A DNA stretch of 64,000 nt from Vesta saturnalis (taxonomy: Eukaryota; Arthropoda; Insecta; Coleoptera; Lampyridae). The stretch is from positions 248,001 through 312,000 of the forward strand of contig JARFJB010000931.1 in NCBI GenBank assembly GCA_036346205.1, given 5' to 3'. The translations under genes were made by a program, and so were the position numbers. Below the pieces are notes generated by a model. The model was not told the DNA's origin and ran no database searches. It saw only the letters and a program-made list of their open reading frames with translations. Shown one piece after another: positions 51,900-64,000 of this stretch (position 1 is the first letter of the stretch; each line of letters opens with the position of its first letter).

Positions 51900-54800
51900 A
51901 GAGTTAATTAAACAAATTAAATGTAATAAAATAATAAAACTTTGAAACCATACACAATTTCAACACTAAAACACCCAAAAACAAGGCTGAATAGGGAGAA
52001 GACCTCTAAACTGCCTGCAGAAAGGAGAATATACAAGTAAGCAAATAAGAAAGAAAATAATCTATAAGCAAATAAACGATCTAAAAAAATTGAGTCGGTA
52101 TCCCGAATCCCATAGCAATACAATTTCAGTAGTTTTTGCTATGTCTTTTTGTTCTTCTAGTTTCATTTTTATTCAGTGATCCTCTTTAAAAATACTGACG
52201 ACTTCAAAACTCAAATCGTGTAATCATGAAAGTTTAGCTGTAGGCAAAAAAATACGCACAAGCTACTTTTGTTTAAAACATTTTTTAATATAAGCTCCAA
52301 TTAAATCTGGAAAACTTGTATGCGTTTAGGGCACTCTATCGTATACATGAAAATATATAAATAAGTTGTATGATAATGTTAACTTTCGCACCATTGTTGT
52401 AGTTATTATTTTACATAAACGACAGCTTAACATAAAATATTATATGGATTTAATTCCAATGCGTAGTTCTTCAGTTTATAATTCGTAACGTATCCACAGG
52501 TGCTACATTTTATTGATATTCTTGTCAGGCTTGTAAGGATTTTGCGCTCTCTAATTACGATTGTAATATGAAAAACGCTACTCATCTAAACTTAATACAC
52601 AACGCTTTAGGTAAGCTTTTAGGACTACCTATCAACAATTTCGTGTCGATATTTATGATAAGAGATGCTTACACACAATATTATTAAATAATAAAAATTA
52701 ATTATTAGCTGTTCTAGTAAAGGTGAATAAGTATTTGGTATGAATTTTAATAATCAGCAGTTTTTTTACACAGTGACTATGAGCACGCGAAATTTGACCA
52801 ATTATAACCTCAGTCCAAAAATGGAAATAAAAAGGAATATTAAAATCTACGATCTAATTTTAATTTTCCTTTTGTTTTCATCTTTAAACATATTGAGGTT
52901 ATAATTTTCATATTCTGTGGTTACTGAAAATGTTCACAAAGCTTTATAAAATCTCTTTCTGTACAAACTAGTTTTTCAGAAACGGCAATTTCATCAAAAA
53001 GAGAAATACACAATAAAGATTTTTGAGTTCATTAAAACAAACACCTTAGATTTAGTAGAATAAACAGAAGTGTGTTAATACAAAGCGTGAGTTCTATTTT
53101 TCCATTGTATTGACAACATAATACGAAATGCATGAAACCTGCCTAAAAAATTTGACGCAATAAGGGGAAAATGTACAAATTATAGACGCTAATTAAAAAT
53201 TCCATCAACCCTCAAAACAGTAGTAACTTTAATTTAACTAAGTCCATATTTTGCTTTAGAGCTTTTTGGATATAGATCTACGTACGTCATACAGAGTAAA
53301 ACAAATAACTGGAACAAATCTAAAAATAGAAATATCCTTTGACCCCGGGGGTTGCGAAGGTGGAGGAGGGGAGCAAGAATATGCGGGAGAGGTCATTCAC
53401 TGTATACCTGTTCCAGAAATAGCCCTTATTCTATAAATAGCTTTAGGTAAACTTTATAAGAATATCACTAAGCAACCATAACGTGCACGTTTATCAATAC
53501 TAATGCATATTTAATATTTATGATTATAAATGTAGATCACGAGGTTATTGCACCCTTGACGCATGTTCTCATAACGAGGTCTCTATTTCTCAGATTTCTG
53601 ACTCCGCATTAACGTTGATTTACAGTACCGATAACACTTTTTTAAATTCTTACTATATGTAAGTCCTCACTGGCCTAATTGTTGCGTCGCCTAATGAACA
53701 TTCAGTCTAGAGCGCTAGGTTAAGTAAGTGTAATCCTTTTTTTTGTATCAGTAGGCAACGCTTAAAATTTTATTAGCTTTAGGGCTACAAACTTAAATTT
53801 ATATACTGCAGTTATATTTAATTTATATTTAGGTTCCTTGATTACTTGCTTGGAGGGCTTTTTATATTACTTTTAATTAATCTTAGAAGTGCTAGCACAA
53901 GATAAATCTCGGCTTTACGTCAAAATAGTGCTCTAATAATGTTTTAGTAGTTTGTCACAGTCCTAAAATCCATTTACAAGCTCACCTAAATATTGAGCTT
54001 GTTACGTCAAATAACTGGATAACCTAAATTTTTTTTGTGTGGTAGTCGGTCATGAAAGGAATTAGCGTGAACTGTTCCATTATGGCTGCGTATTATAACT
54101 TAATTATTTTACACAAAGTACCTACTTATGAAAAAAATAGTTCACACTACAAAGTCAAACTTCTTATAGTTAAACGGTGAAATTGAGAATAGATCTAACC
54201 ATTACGCTTGTTCTAGAAATTCTAGGATTTATATTTCTGTTCATTTAATTAAGTTTCACCAATATTATTAGATGACCTTATTTCATCAGTATATATTTTC
54301 TGAAAAATGCGAAAAAGCAAAAAAGACTGATTTTCTTTTTATCAATAAGCAATTTTTTGAACGTCCACATTATAAAGTGTTGTAGTATTTCTACATTCAG
54401 AAGACATGTGTTTTTCTCGTATTAAAAAAAATATAATATGCTGTGTTCACTTATGTATGGTACGATTTGAGAAAACTAGATAACAAAGATCTATACTTTT
54501 AATGTAACGCACAGAAAATCTTAATAAAACAGCACACATGAGGAAATGTGTAATTAAGCGCTTAAATGTTGTTAATGCAACGAATTTTGTGAAAAAGATA
54601 TGAACAGTATTGGGATGTAAGAAACATAAGACATAGAAAGACGGTTAAATCGGAAAAATTTTATATTGTATTGTGTTGATGGTGTAATGCTAATAATTTG
54701 ATTATAAAAACTATTATGGTTATAGAGACATTAAAAATAAAGGGAAAGGTCCTATTTTTTAATCAGATGCATTTTCTATAGTTATGAATGAATTATTCCT

Positions 54801-55130
54801 AAACATATTCAAACCAACCTTTCACGCAGAATACGTATCGTGAATGCAATTTTTCGGATTTCGGAATTCATCATCAAGTTCAGTTTTCCTCATTGTCTCC
54901 ATATTGGGTTGTAACAGACTCAAAATGAGAATAATTTTAGATCAACGCTACATCACACCTATGTTAAATAATATTTCCTAAAACCATAAACATAACAATA
55001 CTTTTTATTTCTACCAATTTGAGAACGTCGCACAACAAATTCAATGTTATTTTATTTTATAAATATATGGTATGGAACACCACGCGACCTTCCAACCTAT
55101 AAAACGGGAATTGAAAGAAATGAAATAATT
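51900..55130. other. No recognised gene
   Basis: AT-rich, unannotatable DNA. One G-rich run lies near 53345-53375 (GGGGGTTGCGAAGGTGGAGG). No long frame or repeat boundary recognised. Confidence 0.45.
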
Positions 55131-55139
55131 TTAATAAAT

Positions 55140-55815
55140 TTTTTTTAGGATAATTATGCAACCTCTTTTATAAGAGGTGTAATCTATGTCAAACAGACGT
55201 TTAAGACTTCATGACAGAGGTTAATAGACGCTTAGATGCTAACTTAAATTAAAAGAGATGAAATAATTTTAATTTCAATTTTTTAGGATAACTCTGCAAA
55301 TCTTTATACGTTCATAACGAAAACAGGCAACATTGTAAAAACAAAACAATAATCTATGTCACAATGACCATTTTAACGTAAAGAAAATTCCTAAGCCGCC
55401 CGCTTCTATAAAAATATCGAAAATACAGTTTCAGCATCATATTTATTTAATTTTTACATTTATTTCGTTTTACTTTAAAAAACTTTAGGAAGAAAATTTA
55501 TGTAAAATTAAAGTCTCTTTAAAAAATACGTCTACACTTCTTCTTATAGCATTAATCGTTATTCAGATAATGAAAACACTTAAATTCTATCTTAGGAATT
55601 TCTTTGCCCTTAAATTACACGTCATATGAAAAAATTGCAATGAGCATAATTAATCCATATGTCTAACGTCTATATATAATTATTTTTGTTTCTTTGAAAT
55701 ATGCAGCGGTTTTAGAAATATTTAATAAAAACCAAAAACTACCCCTAATAAACCCCCTCTCCGCCGCTGGATTTCTCCCAAAATCTCTAAGTCAAATGAA
55801 AGCAAACTTAAATAC
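55140..55815 (-). repeat. Dispersed repeat linked to CA/GT tract, copy 2 (inverted partner 15900-16520)
   Basis: Contains, reversed, the same ends as 15900-16520: CCGCCGCTGGATTTCTCCC with AAAATCT near 55763, and AACGAAAACAGGCAACATTG near 55315. The CA tract begins about 45 bp beyond the repeat, on the side corresponding to the GT minisatellite of copy 1. Confidence 0.7.
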
Positions 55816-55856
55816 AAAATTTTAAGTACATAGGTATTTTCCTTCTGGAGTTATCA

Positions 55857-56040
<184 letters not shown>

Positions 56041-56042
<2 letters not shown>

Positions 56043-56218
56043 AAATTAGTTTTCCATGGATAGAAATAACAATACCTTGTGTCAAACGTAATTCCAAAAG
56101 AGTTATTTAAGTGATATATTAGAAGCTTATTAGCTGTGACGCAAAAGTACTTTAACAACAAAAGGATGTTCATTGGGTATATGAAAGTGCATCATAAAAA
56201 CTCGAGAAGGACATGGTA
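56041..56218 (+). repeat. ~175 bp repeat, copy 1; inverted near-identical copy at 60925-61105
   Basis: From AAAATTAGTTTTCCATGG to CTCGAGAAGGACATGGTAAG it matches the reverse complement of 60925-61105, differing at only a few positions and by a 4-base indel. Such closeness makes it much younger than the other repeat pairs here. Confidence 0.9.
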
Positions 56219-56419
56219 AGACTAATAGTTTGCGTCATTTCTCGCAAAGCGACAAATAATAAAATCCAGTGTGGGAAAACAGTCTTCACCCGTCAACACA
56301 ACCTAGAGCTTCTCTGAAATAAGCAGTCATAGACGAATTCCTACTCTTACTCGATAAAATAATTCACAACTCAATCTCCAACATCTAACACATGTTAAAC
56401 TTCGCTCCAGTTGTTGCAA

Positions 56420-57340
56420 GGTAAGCGGGTTGCCAAGTTCACTGTAGTGGACAACGTAAAATGCTTGAAATTTAGTTTCAAACACCTTACACTTACCATT
56501 AAACAAGAAACAATAATATTCAATCCGGGAAAATTGTCTCTAGGAGCCACCACAATTTTTTTTTATAAAATGAGTAGTTGTAAGCGTTAAGTTAATCCTA
56601 CCTGACTGTGGAAGATACAATCATGCATAATTCAAGTTCAAATATTCAATTCGTACAACACGTTTCACTTTTAGATATAAGTACGTTAAATTTGGTCTTG
56701 GTAATCTTAATACAAATAAATTCAATTTTGAAAACCTTTCAGTTCAACTACCCTTAAAAATAAATTTATCCAAACCTTAATAGAATTTTGCAACACCCTG
56801 TATACTTATAAAATCAGAGTAGTAAGACGTTATCTGGATACTTTCTAATTTACCCTCGTATACGTATAGACTAATATTTATAACTATCTTAAAAATTCTG
56901 AAATAAATATATGCCACCCAATTTGGTAAAATAATTATTCGGTTTAATAATTTTTAACCACAAAAGTATTAATTCGTATCTTAAAAATTGAAAACATAAG
57001 ATCAGTACGTCGTTTATGAATTATACATTTTCTATAAATTATTGCAATTATTTATCATTAAACTGTATTAGAACATTCACTAGCATGCATGAATCATTGC
57101 ACTTCTTCTACTTAATAAATAAATTGATATCAGGTATCAATGGTTATTAAAGAATACTTCGTAATTAAATTTCATAATCGATTTGACTCAAAATAAATAA
57201 TTTTCAGATCAATCATTTAGCGAAAAGATCAAAAGGTCGATTATTTTTAAACGATGTAATCCTTTATGTAATTTCACACAAGGAAACAATGAACGCTTAT
57301 AATATTGGTCCTCTTTTAAACTTTAAACTGCAAAGAACTG
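56420..57340 (+). repeat. Long dispersed repeat, copy 2 (partner at 4890-5800)
   Basis: Same order of landmarks as copy 1: CACCTTACACTTACCATT, GTTAAGTTAATCCTACC, CACCCAATTTGGTAAAATAA, CATTAAACTGTATTAGAAC and GATGTAATCC. ACACCCTGTATA occurs inside near 56800. Confidence 0.75.
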
Positions 57341-57344
57341 ATAG

Positions 57345-57972
57345 AACTCTATTCACCAATTTTGAACAAATATTTGCATATATAGCTTCCGAGAAGCGAC
57401 ACATACAAAAAAAAGCAATTCTTATAGTTTAAAGTCCCTAAATTTTATAATTTTATAATATAAACATATCATTTTTCTCACCAAATATTTTAACTACACT
57501 TGATCACTAAATTCTTAAATGTCTATAAACGGTCGATTGATTCAGTGCTGTTAACAATTGCACATATACTTAAATCGGTAGTATTAATGTCCAATTTTGT
57601 TTAACTTAATTCAGAAATGCTTAACACACCCTTATTTAGTTACATAATGAATTACTTTAAGTTCCTTTTGGTATTGCGCGGTTTTGTATACACAATGATT
57701 TTTAATTCGATGATAGCGGTTTATTATAAATCTGTTTAAATACTTCTTAAATTTTGGAAAACTCGATAGTAATTCCAATTCTCAAATAATCTTTTTACTT
57801 GTAAATGTTTACATACAAAATGAATTTTCGCAGTAAACTAACATGCACTGCGACACTAATTATTTACAAACAAAAACCAGCATAGATCGTTAGAAACCAC
57901 ACGCGCGCGACCGGACTTTTAAGTATAGCTCTGGCCCGAGTGTCTCTTGCTGTACCCAGTCACCCTCTACCT
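57345..57972. other. No recognised feature
   Basis: AT-rich DNA with a short GC-rich run CACGCGCGCGACCGGAC near 57900. No gene. Confidence 0.4.
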
Positions 57973-57976
57973 TATA

Positions 57977-58487
57977 CAGGGTGACTGGTAACTTATGCAG
58001 TTAACCGAAAATGCTAATAGAGGACCCTAAACTGAATAACTTTTCTTAGTAAACTAACAGGCGAAACCCAATAATAACGACACTACAGTATTTTAAAAAT
58101 GATTGCCCACTTGTGGAGAACCATTGTGGTGTACGTGTAGAAGAAGACATTTTGGATATGATAGATGACTCAGCTTCATTAAGTACTCGAGAAATCTTAC
58201 GGGAGCTAAGAGTGTCGCAGTGGATGTCTTGACGAACTTTAAAAATGAATGGCTTACACCCCTATCATTTGCAGAGGGTTCAAGGGTTATTGGCAGCTAA
58301 TTATCCTTTGCGCCAACGATTCTGTGAAACTGTAGAAACTATCTTATCAGCGGTTCTCAAAAACTGTTTCTTTTACTGTTACTATTTTGTCTTTGAGTTT
58401 TTCCTAAAAGTTTATAATTAAAAGTTGCTTCCTGAAGCCCACTTAGTATGTCATTTCAGTTAACTGCATAAGTTACCAGTAACCCTG
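57977..58487 (+). mobile_element. Mariner/Tc1 deletion derivative with ~37 bp TIRs
   Basis: Ends CAGGGTGACTGGTAACTTAT and, reversed, CAGGGTTACTGGTAACTTAT, both continuing GCAGTTAAC. TA lies on both sides (57975-57976, 58488-58489). The 511 bp element keeps only the 5' part of a transposase gene (58105-58335), so it is a non-autonomous derivative. Confidence 0.9.
58105..58335 (+). pseudogene. Mariner/Tc1 transposase, DNA-binding fragment
   Basis: Reads VEEDILDMIDDSASLSTREI, LRELRVSQWMS, stop, RTLKMNGLHPYHLQRVQGLL, AANYPLRQRFCETVE. This is the second helix-turn-helix and the linker of mariner-like transposases (PSLSTR.I.REL.VSQ..V.R.L...GLHPYHLQRVQ.L). The frame then runs out at a deletion joining it to the 3' untranslated region. 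No catalytic residue remains. Confidence 0.85.
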
Positions 58488-58491
58488 TATA

Positions 58492-60920
58492 CCTGCGGTT
58501 ATCCACTTTGCCCAACGTCGTCATATTCATCCCTCATCCCACTCAAATAACAAACAGCCTATCCCAGAGGAGTTTCTAATGAACACCTTTGCCGGGCGGG
58601 CAGTCGGAAAACGGAACCAACGCAAACGAAACTAGAAAATCGTTACCGTCTTGAAATTTTTACAAATATCCCAATTCCTTGTAACAACCTTAATTCACAT
58701 TCAAATTTATTTCATACACTGTCCAGATTTAGATTCGACTTTTTATACGTATGTGTGCGCGCTTTCCTTCCGCACAATTTAGTAGATTCTAACACTATTT
58801 GTCCTTAGACATGCAGCAAATTTTCCATATGCAATATTACATTTATACAAGCAAAAGTATACATACATATTCTTCTTCTACACTTTAATGCAATATCAGC
58901 ATATCATAAATTCACACGCTATCCTTTTACAACAATTTTAAATTCGCATTCCTTAAAACACAGTGGCTGAATACGATAGCATTTAAACATTATTGTCTCT
59001 ATACGGGTGTTACCAAAACGTTACTTCTCATTCAAATTTAATATTTTCAACTTATAAATCTTGCAACATTTTAATACTCCTTTGCATGATACTCAACGCT
59101 TTACTAAAATTCCAGTGGCGCAACATTTACACTAATTTACACAACAAAAATTCTCTCGTGGAAAATCACGTTCATTTACCATCCAAAATACGTTCTACGC
59201 ACAACACAACACTGCATATACCCAATGCGTCAAAATAATCCCATACAGTAATCTTAATAAATTTTCTTTAATCCAACAAAACATCTACATCTTACGTTAA
59301 TTCCTCTAGATTCACACACAAAAAATGCATTAGTTAAACATTTTATACACTTTCGCGCTTAAACGTTAAAATCTACCACGCTAAATGTTTTAAATCTACC
59401 ACGCACCGCCCGAATACTTTGCTTACAATCGAAACTACCGCAAGGTTCTGTATTCTTACTTCTGTCTTTTCCTCGTACGCACTTTTGGTTACAATGAACG
59501 GATATTAAAGCTAATAGTTTCAGCCTTTATTACTTCATTAATTCGTAATACTGTAGTTTAAATTTTATACACAAGCTGACTACTGGCAAAATATTCTCAC
59601 TATATAGCGTAACAAACCCTTATCTCCAATAAAATTTGAAAAGTGTTTCGTAAAGTTGAATACACTCCTACTCATATAAATGCTTTAGAACCTAGTGATA
59701 TTTTTAGTCAATCCCCATTTGGAACTACTGTTCAAAAATTTTTGAGCTAGACTGACCTTTTATAGAATCAAATTGTCCTTAACAAATTGCATGGGTTACA
59801 TTTGATCCACGTCTTACTTTACATTTCACGACCTACAAAAGGGGTTAATTCAAATTCAACCACTCTCATAACGTTTCACACGTCATGTGCCCTTATGCGG
59901 CATACGATCTGAAAGCACGAAAATGGAACCAATTCAAACGATACTCTCAGTACTCGGTCATCTTGAAATCTTCAAGAAAAACCTAATAACTCTCAGAAAT
60001 GTCCAAATTCGATATTCAAATTCAGTCAATAATATAATCAATGTCAAACTAAACTTTTCATGGAAGTCTCACATATGACTGAACTCTCTTTTAAAAAAAA
60101 ATCTTCCGTACAAACACACATTCATACGATATTAAAAATGTGTCGTACGCATAGTATAATATTAAATATTCCCAGTGCGTCAAAATATTCTCACACGGGT
60201 CGAGAAGCACGTGTACGTGTGCAGCTACTTTGACTTACCTTTAATTGTGCATTTTACGCTTCAATTAGTTATTACTTTATTTTTATTAAAACCAAAATAG
60301 CTAAACAACTTTAGCGTTGACTTAACAAATAGTTTTTGCCGAGATTAATTTTTGAAAGTAAAATATCACTGCTGTGTGAAATAAGAATCATTGTTGTTCT
60401 TATTTTTTTTATATTTTAGATAAACGTGATATATCGTTTATAAGTTTATAAATAACTGTTTCCTTGTTCTTCAATGCGTTTCTCTGATCGTCTCAGAATC
60501 TAGAGGATGCACTCCTTCTCGAACTTCATTTCTGACAGGTTCAAAGCTAATATTTTCTTGACTAATTTCGATATCCCTACTAGAAATAATCAAATGTGGA
60601 TATTCTGAAATAGGTGTATTAGTGCTATTCTATTTGTATTTAAAAATATAATTCAGAATATTGCTGTTTCCCTCCTGGCCTCTGTGGACAGATGATCCGC
60701 CGTGTTGAAAATTGACTTTTCGCCTGCTGACAAAATGTAGTTCATCTAAAAACTGTCAAACTTTTCTTCAATGAATCCCAAGTATATTTCATCCGTCGGG
60801 GGTGTTTCAAAAAGTCTACTAATTCTAGACGACATTACCCCAGACCACCAACAGCAAGAAACCACTATTCCTTTAGAATGTTTTAACTATGATTGAACAG
60901 ATTTGCACTTATGGGGAGAT
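58492..60920. other. No recognised gene
   Basis: AT-rich and C-rich on plus. CAATGCGTCAAAATAATC near 59223 and CAGTGCGTCAAAATATTC near 60176 hint at a diverged local duplication. On minus, 60660-60840 has protein-like text (FSTRRIICPQRPGGK) too short to assign. Confidence 0.35.
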
Positions 60921-60924
60921 GATA

Positions 60925-61105
60925 TCTTACCAAGTCCTTCTCGAGTTTTTATGATGCACTTTCATATACCCAATGAACATCCTTTTGTTGTTACAGTACT
61001 TTTGCGTCACAGCTAATAAGCTTCTAATATATCACATAAATAACTCTTTTGGAATTACGTTTGACACATTGTTATTTCTGTCCATGGAAAACTAATTTTG
61101 TTTCA
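60925..61105 (-). repeat. ~175 bp repeat, copy 2 (inverted partner of 56041-56218)
   Basis: Near-perfect reverse complement of 56041-56218. The CA tract present next to copy 1 is absent here; the sequence continues with TTTCAGAATCTTC. Confidence 0.9.
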
Positions 61106-63030
61106 GAATCTTCAAAAAAAATAAAATATGCAACTATTTCTTTATTTTCTTCGGTATAACCAAAATTTATTCACAACGCTGACGTGTCACTAAACAAACA
61201 CCTCCGGTTCACCTAAAGATATCAGCTAAAAATGTAAACTCCTAATGTTTACTCACGTAATACGATTTGTAAAGTTTAGTTATGCTACGCTATCAATTTA
61301 GTTCATTCCCCTTTAACTAAACCCGAGGCTCTCAAACGTTAAATCATTACATTGAATATTGCAAAAGTTAGTCGATTTTAATCTTAAACTTTTGCTTTCT
61401 ACTATTACCTCTACCGACATTTACTGGACGGTACCAAGATATTTTTATCGTATAAGGGATAGAATTATTTTTAATATAATGCGGCTTCGTGGAACAAAAT
61501 TATGTAATTTAATTCTATGGAAAAATATGTGTTATGTACCAATTTTCATGCAGGGCACATATAAACATTTAATCGGTAGAAAAATGTTTTTAAAAAGATA
61601 CACTATAGCGACAACTAATTAGGTCGTCATTCTAATATAAAAGCCATCAAATGCATATATCTAGTCATTGTGAATTATGAACAGAATTATTAAAAATCTA
61701 TTTAAGATAAAACAAACGAAATCTTATTTTGTATTTCAGCATCTCAAGTAGCGTAAGATGTGACAGAAAGAAAAACTAAATTAATTAAAACAATTTATGT
61801 ATCCTTGCAAGAAATGACGCAAACTATTAGTACAAAAATATGCGAGGATTGCTTTCTTGGACTTAGACTTATAACCGGCCTTTAAATCGGAATGCTTAAC
61901 AGAAAACTATTTGCAAACAATTACAATATATCTACAGAAATTCGACAGTAAATGTGAAGTTAAGAACTTGCGGTCAGAATAGTAGGCTGTAGATGGAAAT
62001 ATGACTTTGGCTTGCCTTATATCATTTTGGTATAGCGTATAACAAATATTGCAATAAGATAGAAACTTTCACAATTTAAGTTCATAACAAATAAGCTTTC
62101 ATTGGTTAAAAATAGTGCGTTTTGTTTATATTTTCACAAACTATATACAATCGAACAGCAGCTGCTTTCTTCGATAAGAAGGAGTTTATTAATTTTATTA
62201 ATAATAATTAAAAAATATATACAATTAAGTACTTATTGCATACGATCGCTTCCAAAATTATTATAATTGTTATTATTGTGATCGATATTATATTTACTTA
62301 AAAAAGGGTTTAGAACACTACGGCAACAGTTAAAACTCCAAATATCACTCAAATATTTTTTAATCAAGCTAAAACTGAAGCAAAATTTCCGAATACTGCC
62401 GTCTAAACGTCATAATCAAGCACTAAATAATAGAATGTAAAACTACATGTTATAAACAAATTAACAGATTTGAAACGTTGAAGGCGAATGAAATGATGAA
62501 GAGAACCACTTGCATTCTCTATCTGTTGCCGCATTAATAAAACAATACTAACGGCAACTCCAGCAGTTCTCGGAAATGGTGGTTGAGGGTTACACCAGCA
62601 ATTGAAGAATACATTGTAGTCTAAACACAAAAATGGAGTAGCATAGGTATACAATTTCAAAAGTACAATAAGTGAAAAGGGTGGAAAAGGTAAAAAGTTT
62701 AAATTTGGATACTTATTGCAGCGTCTCCTACTAACGTGTTGGTGTCCGAATATTTCGGGGAAAACGGTTACCCCATTAATATATTCTGTGGTCATAATTT
62801 TTATTTCATGTTGAAAAAGGAGTAATAACCATCAAATAATTGCAGACAAAAGTAGTAAATGAGAAGGAACGGAAAAAAGGTTATTGTCAAAAAGATTTTT
62901 TTATAGTATATTTATTATTTTATTTACATGTCAATTAAAGAAGAAACAGGTAATAGGAGATCTGTTTTTTTGTAACGAATTGTTTGTTGCTTTTCATAAT
63001 AATCGAATAAGTTTTATACGAATTCTTATA
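61106..63030. other. No recognised gene
   Basis: AT-rich. CAAGAAATGACGCAAACTAT near 61806 is the reverse complement of a stretch at 56222-56241. The 130-codon minus frame at 62403-62795 has no recognisable motif or signal and an unusual composition; I do not call it. Confidence 0.4.
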
Positions 63031-63143
63031 TATACAGGTTGAGTCACGAGGAACTGTACATACTTCTACCATAAGTAGAAGCACCTTAGGGGATTATCAA
63101 ATGACCATTAAAAAATGTCTTCTTGTTTTGTTTATCAATATAC

Positions 63144-63649
63144 AGGGTGAATTATGGATCTTCACCAGAACAATGTTTCGTCATATCTTTTCAATGATTA
63201 AGTCGATTTGTCTCAGTTTTTGGTGAAAGTGTGTATTCGTGTCTAGCAACTAACTGACATATTCAGAATTAAAAAAATCCAGGACCGTCTTCGTGAAAAT
63301 TTGTGTGACTGCTTCATATCCAATACTTGATCCTGTATATGATTTCTCTAAAATCTGATATAATTTTTTCAGAGCAGTTAGACAGTTAAACCTGGGTATT
63401 TGAATTTTTTGTTACACTTACCTCACATTTTCAATTAAAGATTCATTTTAGAGTCAAATTGAAAATTGGCAATAATGAAATATCTTACTGTATACTAATA
63501 TTTAGTTATTAAAAAGAAATCTTTAAAATAAACAGTAACGACACACACTGTGCTCCAGTATGGTAAATACCATAATTTGAATTGATTTACAGGGCCGGAT
63601 TTAGAAATCTGGCATATCTGGTTCATCACAAAAATTCACCCTGTATGTA
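63144..63649. mobile_element. Possible MITE with CAGGGTGAATT ends
   Basis: CAGGGTGAATT at 63144 and AATTCACCCTG ending at 63649 are perfect inverted repeats next to TA, about 506 bp apart. The inverted match ends after about 13 bp and the interior has no coding sequence, so chance or two unrelated ends are possible. Confidence 0.4.
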
Positions 63650-63879
63650 ACTTTTTTCACCCGTAATAGACATAAAACAGATAAAAAATGTTTGTAATAA
63701 CCTAGTTTTCTTATTTTTTTGAGAAAAAATCATGTCTAATTATTTTAATCGAAATGAAATGAACAAGCCAAGAAATGTTTATTCATAAATTAAGAAATAA
63801 AATAAATAACAATAACCAAATAATAAAACAGTTTTAACAATGTGGAACAAAATAAAAAACAATTTAATAGATATTACGA

Positions 63880-64000
63880 TTATAAAAGAAGTTCAAAATG
63901 AAATCTATCTGCCTCAATACACTTTTCTTGTCGAATGTTTAAATGTGTAATGGACTTTCTTCAGGATACCGTACCGCATAAATCCTTGACGCCAATAACG
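63880..64000 (-). pseudogene. Mariner/Tc1 transposase, C-terminal end (partial at window edge)
   Basis: Reads VIGVKDLCGTVS, stop, then SITHLNIRQEKCIEADRFHF with ELLL and the stop at 63880. R..KCIEADG..F is the C-terminal signature of the insect mariner group also seen at 21197 (HKCLEVDGANFEHLL). The rest of the gene is outside the window. Confidence 0.6.

Larger units (their letters stand above)
63035..64000 (-). mobile_element. Mariner/Tc1 element running off the right edge
   Basis: CAGGTTGAGTCACGAGGAAC next to TA at 63033-63034 resembles a mariner end, and a minus-strand transposase C-terminus lies at 63880-64000. The other end lies outside the window. A smaller inverted-repeat element (63144-63649) seems to be inserted between them. 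Confidence 0.5.

Noticed and set aside
51656..52123. Minus-strand frames of 75 and 68 codons
   Set aside because: Antisense to the decayed LINE or in AT-rich flank; no motif.
62403..62795. 130-codon minus-strand frame
   Set aside because: No motif, no splice or expression context, Phe/Cys-rich composition typical of chance frames in AT-rich DNA.

Overview
The window is a piece of a large, AT-rich, repeat-dense animal genome, most likely an insect. The evidence is indirect: mariner/Tc1 elements of DD34D and DD41D type, Jockey-, CR1- and RTE-like LINEs, a P-element/THAP9-type transposon, an ISL2EU-type transposon, GT-AG introns inside transposon genes, and a multi-copy Cys-rich protein family familiar from arthropod genomes. 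A beetle is plausible, but no host gene identifies the species. There are no operons, bacterial signals or convincing intact host genes; one short splice-donor-bounded reading frame (32600-32795, minus) is the only host-exon candidate. Almost everything recognisable is a transposable element, and nearly all coding regions are broken.

Layout. 1-6000: a satellite-like array (772-1945) with trimeric higher-order structure, a decayed mariner, an inverted satellite block, a dyad-rich dispersed repeat and one copy of a long diverged repeat. 6100-9420: a minus-strand LINE split by a probable LTR-retrotransposon fossil. 11864-13807: a MITE and a nearly intact DD41D mariner. 13880-15860: an RTE-like reverse-transcriptase fragment, then 1.4 kb of GT-rich minisatellite. 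16819-28822: the centrepiece, a 12 kb ISL2EU-type transposon with long terminal inverted repeats. It carries a THAP/DDE transposase on plus and a YqaJ-like exonuclease on minus, and it has been invaded by three other transposons: a 1.5 kb element carrying the Cys-rich gene, a 2.6 kb mariner with about 640 bp inverted repeats, and a 3.8 kb P-type element with a 9 bp target duplication. 30676-36626: a truncated mariner, a tRNA-derived SINE, the possible host exon, and a hairpin-bounded fossil with a tyrosine-recombinase-like fragment. 36740-43069: a LINE interrupted by a DD34D mariner, a second SINE copy, and a mariner whose coding sequence contains an expanded (TA)n tract in frame. 44445-51890: two more LINE fossils. 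51900-64000: mostly unannotatable AT-rich DNA with dispersed repeat copies, a (CA)n tract, a mariner deletion derivative, and a mariner running off the right edge.

How the parts relate. Nothing here forms a host pathway. The functional logic is that of mobile elements: transposases acting on their own terminal repeats, LINE endonuclease/reverse-transcriptase proteins, and a two-gene ISL2EU element pairing a DDE transposase with a phage-recombinase-like nuclease. Nesting gives relative ages: the ISL2EU host is older than its three invaders, the LINEs at 36740 and 8011 are older than the elements inside them, and the DD41D mariner at 12523 is among the youngest, with one frameshift disrupting an otherwise long reading frame.
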